Notes: a model not told the origin generated them from the sequence alone. Shown: positions 22,600 to 35,750, numbered from the stretch's first letter. The stretch: 64,000 nucleotides of DNA from Luscinia megarhynchos (GCA_034336665.1 CM067564.1:43042975-43106974); one strand, 5' to 3'. Translations and numbers: made by a program.

Positions 22600-23180
22600 C
22601 ATGCCTGACTTCAGCTCTTCCCGCTGCCCTTTTGCTTATCCCTTCCCGTCATGGGGAGAGATCCCTTTCTCTCCTCAGTCCTTCCCCCTCAGCGTTTTCC
22701 CTCTTTTGGGTCTCCCCCAATTCCCTCCCTGAGCTCTTCCCACTGCCCCTTCCCTCATTCTTTTCCATCTCAGTGCCTTCCCCAGAGCCATGTTTCGGAC
22801 CTTCCCTCAGTCTCCAAACTCCTTCCCTTAGTCCCCAAACTCCTTCCCTTGTTCCTTCACATCATGGTCAGAGCTCCTTTTCTCACCTCAGTCTTTCCCC
22901 CTCAGGGTTTTCCCTTAAGGTAGTTCCTTGTTTTGGATCTTTCCTCAATCCCATAACCCCATTTCCTCACTCCTCAGATCATTCCTTGAGCCCCTTTCCT
23001 CACTTTGGACCTTTCCCCTCAGTGTTTTCCCTCAGGTCCTTGTTTTGGGCCTTTCCTCAGTCCCAAAATTCCTTCCCTTATCCCCTCACATTCCACATCA
23101 TGGCCAGGGCCCCTTCCCTCAGTCCTTCTCCCTCAGTATTTTATCTCAGCCCTCTCCTGATCCCCTCAGCCCTTCCACAC
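22600..23180. repeat. CT-rich diverged array
   Basis: Degenerate units contain CCTTCCCCCTCAGTGTTTTC, CCTCAGTCCC and TTTTGGGCCTTTCCTCAG. It is pyrimidine-rich on the plus strand. The region 23,180-23,380 between it and the next array is unique and shows no gene. Confidence 0.82.
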
Positions 23181-23379
23181 TTGACTCCACCTCTTCCCAG
23201 AACTACTCAAGGACAAGCTCTCTCCTTGCCAGGCAGATCTGGGCAGGTGGTGCAGAAAAACTGGACTATTTATCTTATTTTTGTCTTTAAACATCCATTT
23301 CCATGTGTGTGTGGGACTTTGGGAGTATCCTGATCCACAGAGGACAACGGGGCGTCAGGGATGGGGCTGAGGATCAAAC

Positions 23380-24790
23380 GGAAGCACTGAGGTGAGGGAA
23401 ACAAAAATGGGGTGAGAAAATGAGAGAAAGGAACAAAATGGATAAAGAAATATGGGGGAAAGGTCTTGAGGAAAGGGCCTGAGGGGATCATGGAAAGGAT
23501 TTTGGGGGGATTGAGGGAAGGACTGAGGTGAGGAAGGGACTCGGGGAATAATGTGAGGGGTGAGGGAAAGAAGGAATGAGGGAAAGGGGTCTGAGAGAGA
23601 TACAAAATAAGAAACTGAGGAAAAATTGGGCCAGAACAGATAAAAAATGATGGGGAAATGCCCTGAGGGAAGAGCCAAAGGAAGGGGCTGAGTGGATCAG
23701 GGAAGGGATTTTGAGGGGATTGAGAGAAGGACTGAGGCGAGGGAAGGGATTTAAGAAATGATGTGAGGGATGAGGGAAAGAAGGAATGAGAAGGGGACTG
23801 AGGGAAGATCCAAAATGAGAAACTGAGGAAAAACTGGGCCAGAACAGATAAAAAATGGTGGGGAAAGGCCCTGAGGAAAAGGAGCTGAGAGAAGGGCTAA
23901 AATGAGGGACTGAGGAAAAACACTGAGGGGCAAGGACTGAGGTGAGGGAAGGGGTTTAAGAAATTACCTGAGGGAATGAGGAAAGATCTAAAATCTGTGG
24001 GGAAGGCACTGAGGTGAGGGAAGAAGACTGAGGGAATGAGGGTGAGTGACACAAAAATGAGGTGAAGGGATGAGGGAAGGGGATGGGATGGAATGGATGA
24101 AGGAATGTGGGAAAAAGACCCTGAGGGAAGGAGCTGAGGGGATCAGGGGAGGGATTTTGGGGGAATTGGGGGAAGGACTGAGGTGAGGGAAGGGACTCAG
24201 GGAATGACGTGAGGGAATGAGGAAGAGAAGGAATGAGAAAGGGACTGAGGGAAGATCCAAAATGAGAAACTGAGGAAAAACTGGGCCAGAACAGATAAAA
24301 AATGATGGGAGAAATGCCCTGAGGGAAGAGCCAAAGGAAGGGGCTGAGTGGATCAGGGAAGGGATTTTGAGGGGATTGAGAGAAGGACTGAGGTGAGGGA
24401 AGGGATTTAAGAAATGATGTGAGGGATGAGGGAAAGAAGGAATGAGAAGGGGACTGAGGGAAGATCCAAAATGAGAAACTGAGGAAAAACTGGGCCAGAA
24501 AAGCTAAAAAATGGTGAGGAAAGGCCCTGAGGGAAAGGAGCTGAGAGAAGGGCCAAAATGAGGGACTGAGGAAAAACACTGAGCCAGAACAGAAAAAAAA
24601 TTATGGGGAAGGATCTGAGGGAAGGGCAAAAATAAAGGGCCGAGGAAAAAACACTGAGGGAAAGGACTGAGGTGAAAGAAAAGGTTTAAGAAATAGCATG
24701 AGAGGAAGAAGGAATGAGAATGGGACTGAGGAAAGACCCAAAATGAAAAACTGAGGAAAAACTGAGCCAGAAAAAGCTAAAAATTATGGG
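23380..24790. repeat. GA-rich array with 655-bp higher-order unit
   Basis: Degenerate units contain GGACTGAGGGAAGGG and GAGGGGATCAGGGAAGGGA. The block GGGCCAGAACAGATAAAAAATG recurs with a 655-bp period (23,631 to 24,286, and 23,839 to 24,494), the copies being nearly identical over hundreds of bases. The motif family is the reverse complement of the CT-rich array at 22.6-23.2 kb. Confidence 0.9.
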
Positions 24791-26929
24791 GAAAGGCTCT
24801 GATGGGATCGAGGAAGGGGCTCATTAAAGCCCCTATTGATGGTTCTGAGTTGCCTCACCCCAGTATTGAACCCTACATGGAACAGAAGTAGCAGATGATC
24901 GTTTTTAGGGTTCAACAGGCTCAGCAGAAACAAAACCACCTCAAATGGCAAATGTTGCAATCGCCTTTGGAGCAGGGAACAGGGAGATCTGGGCTTGCCC
25001 AGCCTCTTGCACAAGAGGTTGTAGGAACACCCCGTCCTGAGCTTTGGGGCAGAGGTCGTGTTTGGCTGGGCAGTGAGGCTTAGAGGGGATTCCACTTGGA
25101 ATTCCAGGTGCTTTTGGCAAGGGTCACCTCATCAGAGCTTGTTTTCATTTTCTTCTGTCTTCAATCAGGGTTAAAAACAAAAAGGAGACAAATTTCTTGT
25201 GTTTGGGCTTGATTGTTGATTAAGTCTTATCTAAAGTACAGAGTTCTGCAACACTTCTAGCTACCAGTTAAAAGGGAAGAAGATGGAGCTGAATTTAGCT
25301 AATTACAAAGTCTTTTAAAGCTGAACAGTCCAATACAGAATTACCACCTATATTATTTATATTTTTGACCCAATAACCAAACTCCTGTGACTTCAGTGCA
25401 GCACTATCCAACCAAAAACCACTGCCTGAAATCATGAAGAAGAAAAAAAAGAGACAACACCCCAAATCCTCCATCTTGTCCCATACCTATTGCTATATTC
25501 TAAAACCTTAAAATTTAAAACCCTTCACCATGTGACACCACACACTTTTCTTTTAACTGCACACCCATCACTCCAATTTTGGAAGCTTTCTCCAAGGCCT
25601 CAAGTAAAAAGCAGTGTTCTCCTGAGGGTCAGTGTCAGAAAAGCACAGAAAGTTCAAAACTCCCAGGCTGAATTCAGGGTTCCAACATCAATCCATAATA
25701 AACTTAGGGAGAGGCTGATTCCTGATCCTTGCTGTGGTGTCCCCATGCTCAGCACCAAGGCTCTGCTTTAGATCTTTGCAGGAAAGATTGGCAAACAAAT
25801 TCCAAAAAAAAGAAAGAACAACAATGGGACAACTCATTTATGAGTCACTTGTTACCCAAATAGGTCAGGATTGTGCCCTTATGGATATTTCACCCATCCT
25901 AAGAATTTGCTACAGCAGCAAAGTGCCTAGTGAAAAAAAAATGCAGTCAGGCAGAAAGAAAGTGATTTTTTTGGGGCAGGGCACAGTTTATAGCAAATTT
26001 GCCAGGTCCATGGGTTTTATGAGCTCCTGCTGGCAGGTAAAAACCTGAAATTCTTGCTGAGACTGAAATATGTTCCTGATTGCTCTTGGAGAGGGAAAAA
26101 TCAACAGCCCTGTGCCTTGACCTAAAAGATGTGAGGAAATTCTGGAGCATCTCAGATCTGCAGTCAGAACATCCAAGTTTCCACCTCCAGTAGGATCATT
26201 CACTGTCTCAATGAAATCCAAATATTTTAATATTGGGAACTGTGAGGAAATGTAAAATTTCACCTGACAGCTCCTTTTCCAAAGCTTCAAAAAGCAAAGA
26301 ATTCAAAGGGATTTTGCCATCAGCTCTTCTGATGGTTTGGCCTGGATCATCCTAAAAATCTTTGCCAAATTTAATTATTTTGTTAATTTTGCTGAGGAAA
26401 GGAACTGGAGCCTCTGAAGCTCAGAGCCCATTTTTAACTGGAGTTTTTCTGTCCCTTTTTGGTGCCTCATGGCTTTTTTGGGGTGGTGACAAGCCAAGCC
26501 CATGATGTCACCATGGCAAGACTCTGTTTTCTTGGAAACCTTGACTCATAAAGTTCTGGCTTACTTAAATCTGAATTTTAAGAAGTCATTTGGAGTTTTA
26601 TTTCCCTCTTTTATTCAGGAAAAAAAAAATTGACTGATCCTTGCTGATTCTGTTGGTTACTCTGTGGAGGAATGAGTCAAGTGGGAGCTCCTGATGACAT
26701 CAGGGTAAAGCAAATAATTCAATTTATTAATTATTGACTGTGTGGGGTCAGTGCCAGGGGTCCAGGGTGAAAACACAACCAGAGAGGATTTATTTCTGAG
26801 TTAATCCCAGAAATTCATGGGAATTCTGGATTTCTCTGGTTATATCTTATCTCTTATTGTGGAGTTTTCTCTTATTTCCTTATGGAATGTTTTGAAAAAC
26901 CTTAAACATTTCCTAATTCCACATTCCAG

Positions 26930-27090
26930 GAATTCTTCCACATCTAATTCCACATTCCAGGAATTTTTCCATGGACAAGGACACCCTCCACTATCCCAGG
27001 TTTTTCCAAGCTGACCTTGAACTCTTCCAGGGATGAGGCAACCACAACTTCTCTGGGAATTCCATCCCAAGGCCTCACCCATCATTTGTG
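26930..27090 (-). mobile_element. CR1 LINE fragment
   Basis: The plus strand reads CCATGGACAAGGACACCCTC, then CAGGTTTTTCCAAGCTGACC, TTGAACTCTTCCAGGGATGA and GGCAACCACAACTTCTCTGG. This is the familiar reverse complement of the CR1 3' region, so the element is on the minus strand. It lacks both ends. Confidence 0.85.
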
Positions 27091-28134
27091 ACATCAGAAA
27101 TTGGCTTGGTTTTCTTTGAATTCCTAAAATTTGTGATGATTTCTGTCTCTTCCATGAATTTTTGAAGCCAATTTTGACAACCAGGCAGTGATTTTTTTGG
27201 GGAAAATTCTCCAATTTCCTCCAAAATCTGTGGTTTTCTGCTCATGAGCTCAAGTGGATGGAAATTTGCTGCCCCCATTTCTTCTTTATTTTCTCTAAAA
27301 GGGAGAAAATTTCTCAATAAAAAAAAACAACACCAAAAAACCACAAAATGCAAAATCTGGACCTTTCATCCCAAATTTTTTACTTTAGTCCTCACCATGG
27401 CTGAGGTGGGTGTCACCCCCTTGTCCTGTTCTTCACTCAACTCAAGAAAAAATCCTTTAATTTTTAAGATCTCAGAACAAATTTTGCTCAATTTTATCTT
27501 ATTTCCTCTTTAATTTTGTCACATCTGCAAAAAAAATTTGTGAAAATCATCAAAAATATCCCATTTTAAAAAAAATTGGTGCTTTTTCATGGTGTCTTCA
27601 AGCAGTGCTCACAACCTAGTTAAGATTTTTGCTTTTTGGTTTGATTTACTTTTGGTTTTGGTTTTCTTTCTTTTTTTTTTTTTTTCTTTTTTTAGCAATT
27701 TTGGCATCCTGCAACTTCCTGTAAAACCCAAGGTGCTGCTCCAGTGGTAACATTTAAAATAATTTTCTGGTGGTTTTTAAAGTCAGACCTAAGGTTAAAC
27801 CAGCCCTGACTAAAGGCATGAACTAAACCAAATTTATTTAAATTTAGTGGTGGTTTCACAACTGTAAAATCACACAGGAAATGACTCAAAGATGACAAGA
27901 AATGGAGAAAATTCCTATTTTTTTTAAGTCTTTGCCATTTCCCCCCTATTTTTCACAAAATTTAAATAATTTAAAAAATAATTCCTGGTGCTGCTTAGCT
28001 GATAATTTTGCAATATAAACCTGCTGATTTTGAAAAATTGAGTCTAAATATTAATTATTGATATTAATTATTGCTTTTTACCAGGTACAGCTGGAGCCAG
28101 AAGACATGAGATCTTTCCAAAAGGTTTGATCCTG

Positions 28135-28262
28135 GCAAAAAATCTTGGAATAATGAAATATTTTGGGTGGGAAGGGACCTAAAATTCATCCAATTCCAAG
28201 TTTCTCCAAGCCCCACCCAAAAATTCCAAGGATGGAGCAGCCACAATTTCTTTGGAAAATCT
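28135..28262 (-). mobile_element. CR1 LINE 3' fragment
   Basis: The plus strand shows TATTTTGGGTGGGAAGGGAC, CTAAAATTCATCCAATTCCA, then CCAAGCCCCACCC and GGATGGAGCAGCCACAATTT, matching the reverse complement of a CR1 3' end with an internal deletion. Confidence 0.82.
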
Positions 28263-28709
28263 CATTTTTTTGAGACAAGCCATTTTCAAAAATGAAAAAT
28301 CTTCGAATTCTCACTTGGCAGATGGAACAATTTTAGTTTTTCTGGAATTATTGAATTTCCAGCTCCACCCTTGTGCTGAGCAGAAGTTTCCCACAGGATT
28401 TATGGAATTTCATTCTCCTGCAGTGGGGAAAATTTGGTTTCTCCAAAATTGGTGTTTTCTCCAAAATGATTTTCTTCCAAATTGGGATTTTCAGGAGAAA
28501 AACTTGGATTTTTCCATCCCAGCAGGGAACAAGGACAGGGTGGACTTTCATGTTAAGAAGTGAAGTCACTGCAGAAGTGATAGAGTTTTGGTTTTTTTTT
28601 GCTAAAAAATGAATTTTTTCTAAAAAATTAATTTTTTTTCCCCAAAAAATGTAGAAATGAAGGAATTCTGCAGGATTCTGCTGGGAGGAACAGCTCTCCC
28701 TGAAAAGAG

Positions 28710-30495
<1,786 letters not shown>

Positions 30496-30509
30496 GCCTC
30501 CCGCTCCGG

Positions 30510-30530
30510 ACTACACCTCCCGGCGTGCCC
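30510..30530 (+). promoter_or_regulatory. ZNF143/THAP11-type motif
   Basis: ACTACACCTCCCGGCGTGCC closely resembles the known long promoter motif ACTACAACTCCCAGCATGC bound by ZNF143 and THAP11, which marks many TATA-less vertebrate promoters. Its position suits the ASB13 core promoter. Confidence 0.6.
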
Positions 30531-30603
30531 CGCGCGGGCCGGGCCTGCAGCGGGAGGCCCTGGGAGCGGGACAGGCCGCGGCGGCGGCTCCGGGGGCCGG
30601 GCC

Positions 30604-30637
30604 ATGGAGAGCAGCGGCTCCGTCCGGGGCGACATCA
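30604..30637 (+). CDS. ASB13: ASB13 coding exon 1
   Basis: Eleven codons (MESSGSVRGDI) plus one base, in a good start context (GGGCCATGGAG). The donor is GTGCGT. The spare A joins GT of exon 2 as a serine codon, giving GDISFWADRTPVHEAA, which parallels the human GDVGFW.ERTPVHEAA. Confidence 0.88.
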
Positions 30638-30779
30638 GTGCGTGGGGACACGGCCGGGGCTGGGGACACGGCCGGGGCTGGGGACACCGGGGGAAACCGG
30701 GCACAGGAGCCGCGCCGCCAACACACCGCGGCTGCTCGGGGTTGGGGGGTGCGGGATGGGTTTGGGGTTTGCGAGGTGA

Positions 30780-31400
30780 TTTGGGGTGTGCACAGGGGGT
30801 TTGGGGCTTGCAGGATGGTTTTGGTGTTAAATGTGGGGTTGGGGGTTAAAGTGTGATTTTTGGGGTTAAGGGTGGGGTTTGGAGGTGGAAGGATGGTTTT
30901 GGGGGTTAAAGTGTGATTTTTGGGGTTAAAGTGTGATTTGGGGGTTAGAGGATGGGGTTTGGGGTGGCAGAATGGTTTATGGGGGTCAAGGTGTGATTTT
31001 TGGGGTTAAAGAGTGATTTTTGGTGTTAAAGTGGGATTTTTGGGGTTAAGGATGAGATTTGGGGGTTAAAGGATGGAGTTTGGCGGTGGCAGGATGGTTT
31101 TTGGGGGTTAAAGTATGTTTTTTGGGGTTAAAGTGTGATTTTTGGGGTTAAGGGTGGGGTTTGGAGGTGGAAGGATGGTTTCGGGGGTTAAAGTGTGATT
31201 TTTGGGGTTAAGGATGGAGTTTGGGGGTTAAAGAGTGGTTTGGGATTTAAAGGATGGTTTTTGGGGGATTAAAGTGTGATTTTTGGGATTAAGGATGGAG
31301 TTTGGGGGTGGCAGGATGGTTTTTGGGGGTTGAAGTGTGATTTTTGGGGTTAAGGAGTGGTATGGGGGTTAAAGGATGGGGTGTGGGAGTGGCAGGAGGA
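30780..31400. repeat. G-rich array in ASB13 intron 1
   Basis: Units of roughly 40 bp contain GGATGGTTTTTGGGGGTTAA and AGTGTGATTTTTGGGGTTAA. G-runs recur with short T-rich spacers on the plus strand. Confidence 0.88.
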
Positions 31401-31459
31401 TTTAGGGAGCGAGTGGCCTCTGGCAAGAAAAGGGATAAGTGGATGCTCTTGGGACAGCG

Positions 31460-31625
31460 TCAGAACAAGGGAGATATCCTTGTTCCTCCCTAATTCCCGG
31501 GGAACGATCCTTATTCCTCCCTAATTCCCGAGGATGGATCCTTATCCCTCCATAAATTCCTGGAGAACGATCCTTGTCCCTCCCTAATTTCTGGTGAACG
31601 ATCCTTAGATCCTTATCCTTGCTTA
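31460..31625. repeat. About 40-bp array, four copies
   Basis: Four copies of a unit with GATCCTTGTTCCTCCCTAAT followed by TCCCGGGGAAC or a close variant. Confidence 0.85.
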
Positions 31626-31704
31626 ACCATCAAGGCTCTCCCTTCCCTTTTCCTCTCTTTTCCATCCCCACTGGCCATCAAAATCCCTCTGGATGGATTC
31701 TGAG

Positions 31705-31985
31705 TGTCCTGAATCCCAGAATCCTGGGCTGCCCTGGCTGGGAAGGGAGCTCAGAGCTCATGGCAGGGACACCTCCCACATCCCAGGCTGCTCCAATCCT
31801 TCCTGGGCCATTGCAGGGATCCAGGGATTCTCTGGCAATTCCAGCCCAGTCAGGAATTCCTAATTCCCAAATCTCCCCTTTCCCAATTCCCTGTGTCCTG
31901 TCCCTCCATCCCTTGTCCCCAGCCCCTCTCCAGCTCTCCTGGAGCCCCTTTAGGTCCTGGAAGGGCTCTGAGCTCTCCATCCTCA
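31705..31985 (-). mobile_element. CR1 LINE fragment in ASB13 intron 1
   Basis: The plus strand shows GCAGGGACACCTCCCACATC, CCAGGCTGCTCCAATCCTTC and, further on, CTCTCCAGCTCTCCTGGAGC and CCCTTTAGGTCCTGGAAGGG, the reverse complement of two adjoining CR1 segments. The terminal 3' repeat is missing. Confidence 0.85.
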
Positions 31986-32191
31986 TTTAAATTTGATTCT
32001 CCTGACATAAAAACCCCCAGACAAGGAAAACCCTCCTCCCCAGGGATATTGGATCTCACAGGGATAATGAGGATCTCACAAGCCAAAGGAAAAAACAAAT
32101 CCTGTGAAAAAGGGACTCAGAATTCCCTGCATTAACACACAGAGCTGTTTTTGTGCTCCTTGTCACCTCCACAGCAAAGGCCACCTGAGAG

Positions 32192-32210
32192 GAGGTGACA
32201 GTGTCACCTC
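32192..32210. promoter_or_regulatory. 19-bp perfect palindrome with TGACA half-sites
   Basis: GAGGTGACAGTGTCACCTC reads the same on both strands around one central base. The half-site contains TGACA, like MEIS/TGIF sites, and AGGTGACA resembles a T-box half-site. It lies in non-repetitive DNA of ASB13 intron 1 between a CR1 fragment and an array. Function is inferred. Confidence 0.35.
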
Positions 32211-32289
32211 ACGGTGGCAGTTGAGCCAGAATTCCTCGTGCTGGATGCTGAGCAAAGGTGTTGGAGGTGGAAACTTCTTTTTCTAAGCT

Positions 32290-33080
32290 CCATGAACTTT
32301 CTGGGAAGGGATTTTGGAGTTGGGCTGTCTTTCTCCTTGATCCCAGCTCATTTTCCATGATCCTCCATGAATCCAGAGTTTAAGAAGGGATTTTTTTGAG
32401 TTTGGCTGAGCTTCTCCTTGATCCCAGCTCATTTTCCATGATCCTCCATGAATCCAGAGATTGGGAAGGGATTTTTGAGTTGAGCTGAGTTGCTTCTTTA
32501 ATCCCAGCTCTCTTTCCATGCTCCTCCATGAATCCAGAGTTTAGAAATGGATTTTTTTGAGTTGGGTTGAGTTCCTTTAATCCCAGCTCTTTTTCCATGC
32601 TCCTCTAAGAATCCAGAGATTAGGAAGGGATTTTTTGAGTTGGCTCAGTTGCTCCTTTAATCCCAGTTTTTTTTCAATGCTCCCCCATTAATCCAGAGTT
32701 TGGGAAGGGATTTTTGAGTTGAGCTGAGTTGCCTCTTTAATCCCAGCTCTTTTTCCATGCTCCCCCATGAATCCAGAGATTAGGAAGGGATTTTTGAGTT
32801 GGGTTTTTTTCCTTGATCCCAGCTCTTTTTCACTGCTCCCCTTGAATCCAGAGTTTAGGAAGGGGTTGTTGAGCTGGGCTGAGTTACTGCTTGATCCCAG
32901 CTTTTTCCCTGCTCCTCTAAGAATCCAGAGTTTGGGAAGGGATTTTTGAGTTGGGCTGAGTTGCTCCTTTAGTCCCTGCTTCTCTAAGAATCCAGAGATT
33001 GGGAAAGGATTTTTGAGTTTGGCTGAGCTGTTCCTTGATCCCAGCTCTTTTTCCCTGCCCCTCTAAGAATCCAGAACTCC
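32290..33080. repeat. 80-bp array in ASB13 intron 1
   Basis: About ten units are marked by AATCCAGAG at 32,370, 32,451, 32,531, 32,610, 32,690 and 32,770, with TTGATCCCAGCTCATTTTCC and GGGAAGGGATTTTTGAGTTG in each. The array stops about 210 bp before exon 2. Confidence 0.92.
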
Positions 33081-33290
33081 ATGAAACAACTTGAGCTGCA
33101 AACCCGTCTTGTCCCAACACCTTCCACTCCCCCAGGCTGCTCCAAACCTGACTCGGGACAACGCCAATGATGACAAAACCACTTTTTCTCTGGGAATCCC
33201 ACTCCAGCTCCTCCAGCTGGAAACTCCATCCCATTCCCCATCCCTGTCACTTCATGGATGACCCCCTGATGTTTTTCCCCTTTTTGCCAG

Positions 33291-33478
33291 GTTTCTGGGC
33301 TGACAGGACACCCGTGCACGAGGCTGCCCGGAGCGGGGAGATCGTGCAGCTGCAGCAGCTGATCGAGAGCGGCGCCTGCGTCAACGCCGTCACCTATGAC
33401 TCCATCACCCCCCTGCACGAGGCCAGCCTCAGGGGGCAGGCCCAGTGTGTCAAACTCCTGCTGGATGCAGGGGCCCAG
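33291..33478 (+). CDS. ASB13: ASB13 coding exon 2
   Basis: The exon is 188 bp: two bases finishing the serine codon, then 62 codons from FWADRTPVHEAARSGEIVQL to LLLDAGAQ. It encodes the first ankyrin repeat and the second up to LLLDAGA (TPLHEASLRGQAQCVKLLLD). The acceptor is CCCCTTTTTGCCAG and the donor GTGTGC. It ends in phase 0. Confidence 0.93.
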
Positions 33479-33579
33479 GTGTGCAGCCAGCTGGGAATTC
33501 ACCTGCATTGCTCTTGGAGATGGTTGTGTGGGGTGTGGTAGAGACAAAATGGGATTTAAGCTCTGGATGGATTTGCCTC

Positions 33580-34000
33580 AGTGCAAGAAAGATCTGGAGG
33601 GGCTGGAGCAAGTCCAGGGAAGGGTCTGGAGAACCAGGAAAAGCTGAGGGAGCTGGGGAAGGGGCTCAGCCTGCAGAAAAGGGGGATCAGAGGCGACATT
33701 GTGGCTCTGCACAAGTCCCTGAATTCTTGGAGGGATTTGGGCTCTGCTGCCAGGGACAGGAGGAGAGGGAACGGCCTCAGGCTGGGCCAGGGCAGGTTTG
33801 GGTTGGATTTTAGGGAAATTCCATCCTGGGAAGGGCTGTGAAACACTGGAACGGGCCCAGGGCAGTGGTGGAGTCCCCATCCCTGCAGGGATTTCAAGCC
33901 CTGTGGATGTGGCACTTGGGGACATGAGAATGGTTGGATTCCATCCTAGAAAATCTTTTCCACCAAAGTTTTTCCCTGGCTCCAATAATCCCATCCAAGC
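33580..34000 (+). mobile_element. CR1 LINE 3' part, plus strand
   Basis: The sequence follows the CR1 3' region in order: CAGCCTGCAGAAAAGGGGGA, GGAACGGCCTCAGGCTGGGC, CAGGGCAGGTTTGGGTTGGA, TTTTAGGGAAATTCCATCCT, GGGCAGTGGTGGAGTCCCCA and ATGTGGCACTTGGGGACATG. The family is non-LTR LINE; no open reverse transcriptase remains. It lies in ASB13 intron 2. Confidence 0.92.
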
Positions 34001-34139
34001 AAGGAGGGGAGTGGGATAAACCCATTCCCAGTGGGATTTGTGTGGAAGGCCCATCCCATCTGTGGCCGAGCCAGAGAAGATTCGTGTCCGGGGGAAATTC
34101 CAGCTCTGGAGCAGCTCAGCATTCCCTGATCCCATTTTT

Positions 34140-34300
34140 TATCCCCTTTTTACCCTAAAGCAGTGCTAGGACAGGTTTATATGGGATTTTAGGGAAAAAT
34201 CTCTCCATGGAAAAAATTGTAACTACCCAGGAATCCCAATTCCTAGAGGAATTTCAAACCCTGCGCATGCAACACTTGAGGACACAAATCACCATTTCTA
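34140..34300 (+). mobile_element. Second, degraded CR1 fragment
   Basis: GGACAGGTTTATATGGGATT, TTAGGGAAAAATCTCTCCAT, GAATTTCAAACCCTGCGCAT and CACTTGAGGACAC repeat the same CR1 segment order as the element at 33.58-34.0 kb but in more diverged form. Confidence 0.7.
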
Positions 34301-34398
34301 CTCCACCTCCCAAACCACTCCCACCAACCCAACGTCACGATCCCACACTTTTTTTTTCTTTTCCTTTTCCCTGCTGCTTTGCCCGTTCCTGCCGGCAG

Positions 34399-34549
34399 GT
34401 GGACGCCAGGAACATCGACGGCAGCACTCCTCTGTGCGACGCCTGCGCCTCGGGCAGCATCGAGTGCGTCAAGGTGCTGCTGTCCCACGGAGCCAAGGTC
34501 AACCCGCCGCTGTACACCGCCTCCCCCCTGCACGAGGCCTGCATGAATG
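34399..34549 (+). CDS. ASB13: ASB13 coding exon 3
   Basis: The exon is 151 bp: 50 codons from VDARNIDGSTPLCDACASGS through IECVKVLLSHGAKVNPPLYT to ASPLHEACMN, plus one base. The sequence is nearly identical to the human ASB13 counterpart. The acceptor is CCTGCCGGCAG and the donor GTAATT. Confidence 0.94.
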
Positions 34550-34689
34550 GTAATTCCCGGTCGTTTTTCCTTGAAGATTTGCAGCTTGGAATGAAAAAAA
34601 AAGGCACCAGGGTCTCTTAATTTGGTCAGCAGTTGGTCAAGGTCTGCTGGAGTTCAGGGGAAGGAGGAGAGACCCCTGTAGGGACCCCA

Positions 34690-35300
34690 TTTCTGATCCT
34701 GTTTTTCCCATTTTCAATCCCATTTTTTCCTGCAGAGACCCCTGATCCTATTTATGATCCCATTTTTATCCCATTTTTCCCTGCAGAGACCCCTCTCATC
34801 CTATTTATGATCCCATTTTTATCCCATTTTTCCCTGCAGAGACCCCTCAGACCCCTTTTTGATCCCATTTTCTCCATTTTTTTCCTGCAGAGACCCCTCT
34901 GATCCCTTTTTTATCCCATTTTTATCCCATTTTTATCCCATTTTTATCCCATTTTTATCCCATTTTTCCTGCACAAATCTCTCTGATCTCATTTGTATTT
35001 TTCTTTTCCCTGCAGAGACCACTCAGATCCCATTTCTGATCCTGTTTTTCTCATTTCTGATCCAGTTTTTCCCTGGAGAGACCCTTTGGATCCCATTTCT
35101 GATCCCATTTCTGATCCCATTTTTCCTGCAGAGACCTCTCTGATCCCATTTCTGAACCTGTTTTGATCCTTTTTTTCCCATTTTTTCCTGCAGAAACCTT
35201 TCTGATCCCATTTTTATCCAATTTTTCCTGTAGAGACCCCTCTGGTCTTGTTTCTGATCCCATTTTTCCCTGTAGAAACCCCTCTGATCCCATTTCTACT
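34690..35300. repeat. About 50-bp array carrying splice-acceptor-like units
   Basis: Units read TTTTATCCCATTTTTCCCTG then CAGAGACCCCTCTGATCCCA. The pyrimidine tract plus TGCAG|AGACC looks like a 3' splice site and occurs near 34,731, 34,782, 34,835, 34,887, 35,011, 35,128 and 35,189 (the last as CAGAAACC). The genuine exon 6 acceptor of this gene is CTCTCCCTGCAG|AGACCCC. It lies in ASB13 intron 3. Confidence 0.9.
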
Positions 35301-35750
35301 CAGAGCCTCCATTCCTTAAAATTCCTGATTTCCACCACTCAATTTTCCCATAAATTCCTCATTTCCACCACCTCAATTCTCATCTCAGAGCCTCCATCCC
35401 ATAAAATTCCTCACTTCCACCACCTCAATTCCTTAGAATTCCTCAGAATTCCTCCCTCCCACCACCTCAATCTCAACTCAGAGCCCCCATTCCATAAAAT
35501 TCCTCACTTCCACCACCTCAATTCCTTAGAATTCCTCCCCCCCACCACCTCAATCCCAACTCAGAGCCTCCATTCCATAAAATTCCTCATTTTCACCACC
35601 TCAAATTCTCAGAATTCCTCACTTCCATCACCTCAATTCCTTAAAATTCCTCACTTCCATCATTTCAATTCTTTAAAATTCCTCATTTCCACCACCTCCA
35701 TTCCCAGCTCAGATTTCCATTCCTTAGAATTCCTCATTCCCACCCCCTCA
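35300..35750. repeat. Array with CCTCACTTCCACCACCTCAA units
   Basis: Degenerate units of 25-40 bp contain AAATTCCTCACTTCCACCAC then CTCAATTCCTTAGAATT, with a longer block marked by AGAGCCTCCATTCCATAAAA. It lies in ASB13 intron 3, ending about 85 bp before exon 4. Confidence 0.9.

Larger units (their letters stand above)
24800..28680. other. Intergenic, mostly unique DNA between TASOR2 and ASB13
   Basis: About 3.9 kb without tandem arrays, containing the two CR1 fragments listed separately and a T-rich tract near 27,670. No exon, tRNA or other RNA gene could be supported on either strand. Confidence 0.6.

Noticed and set aside
30780..31400. Interstitial telomere repeat
   Set aside because: GGGGTTAA motifs occur but not in TTAGGG tandem order.
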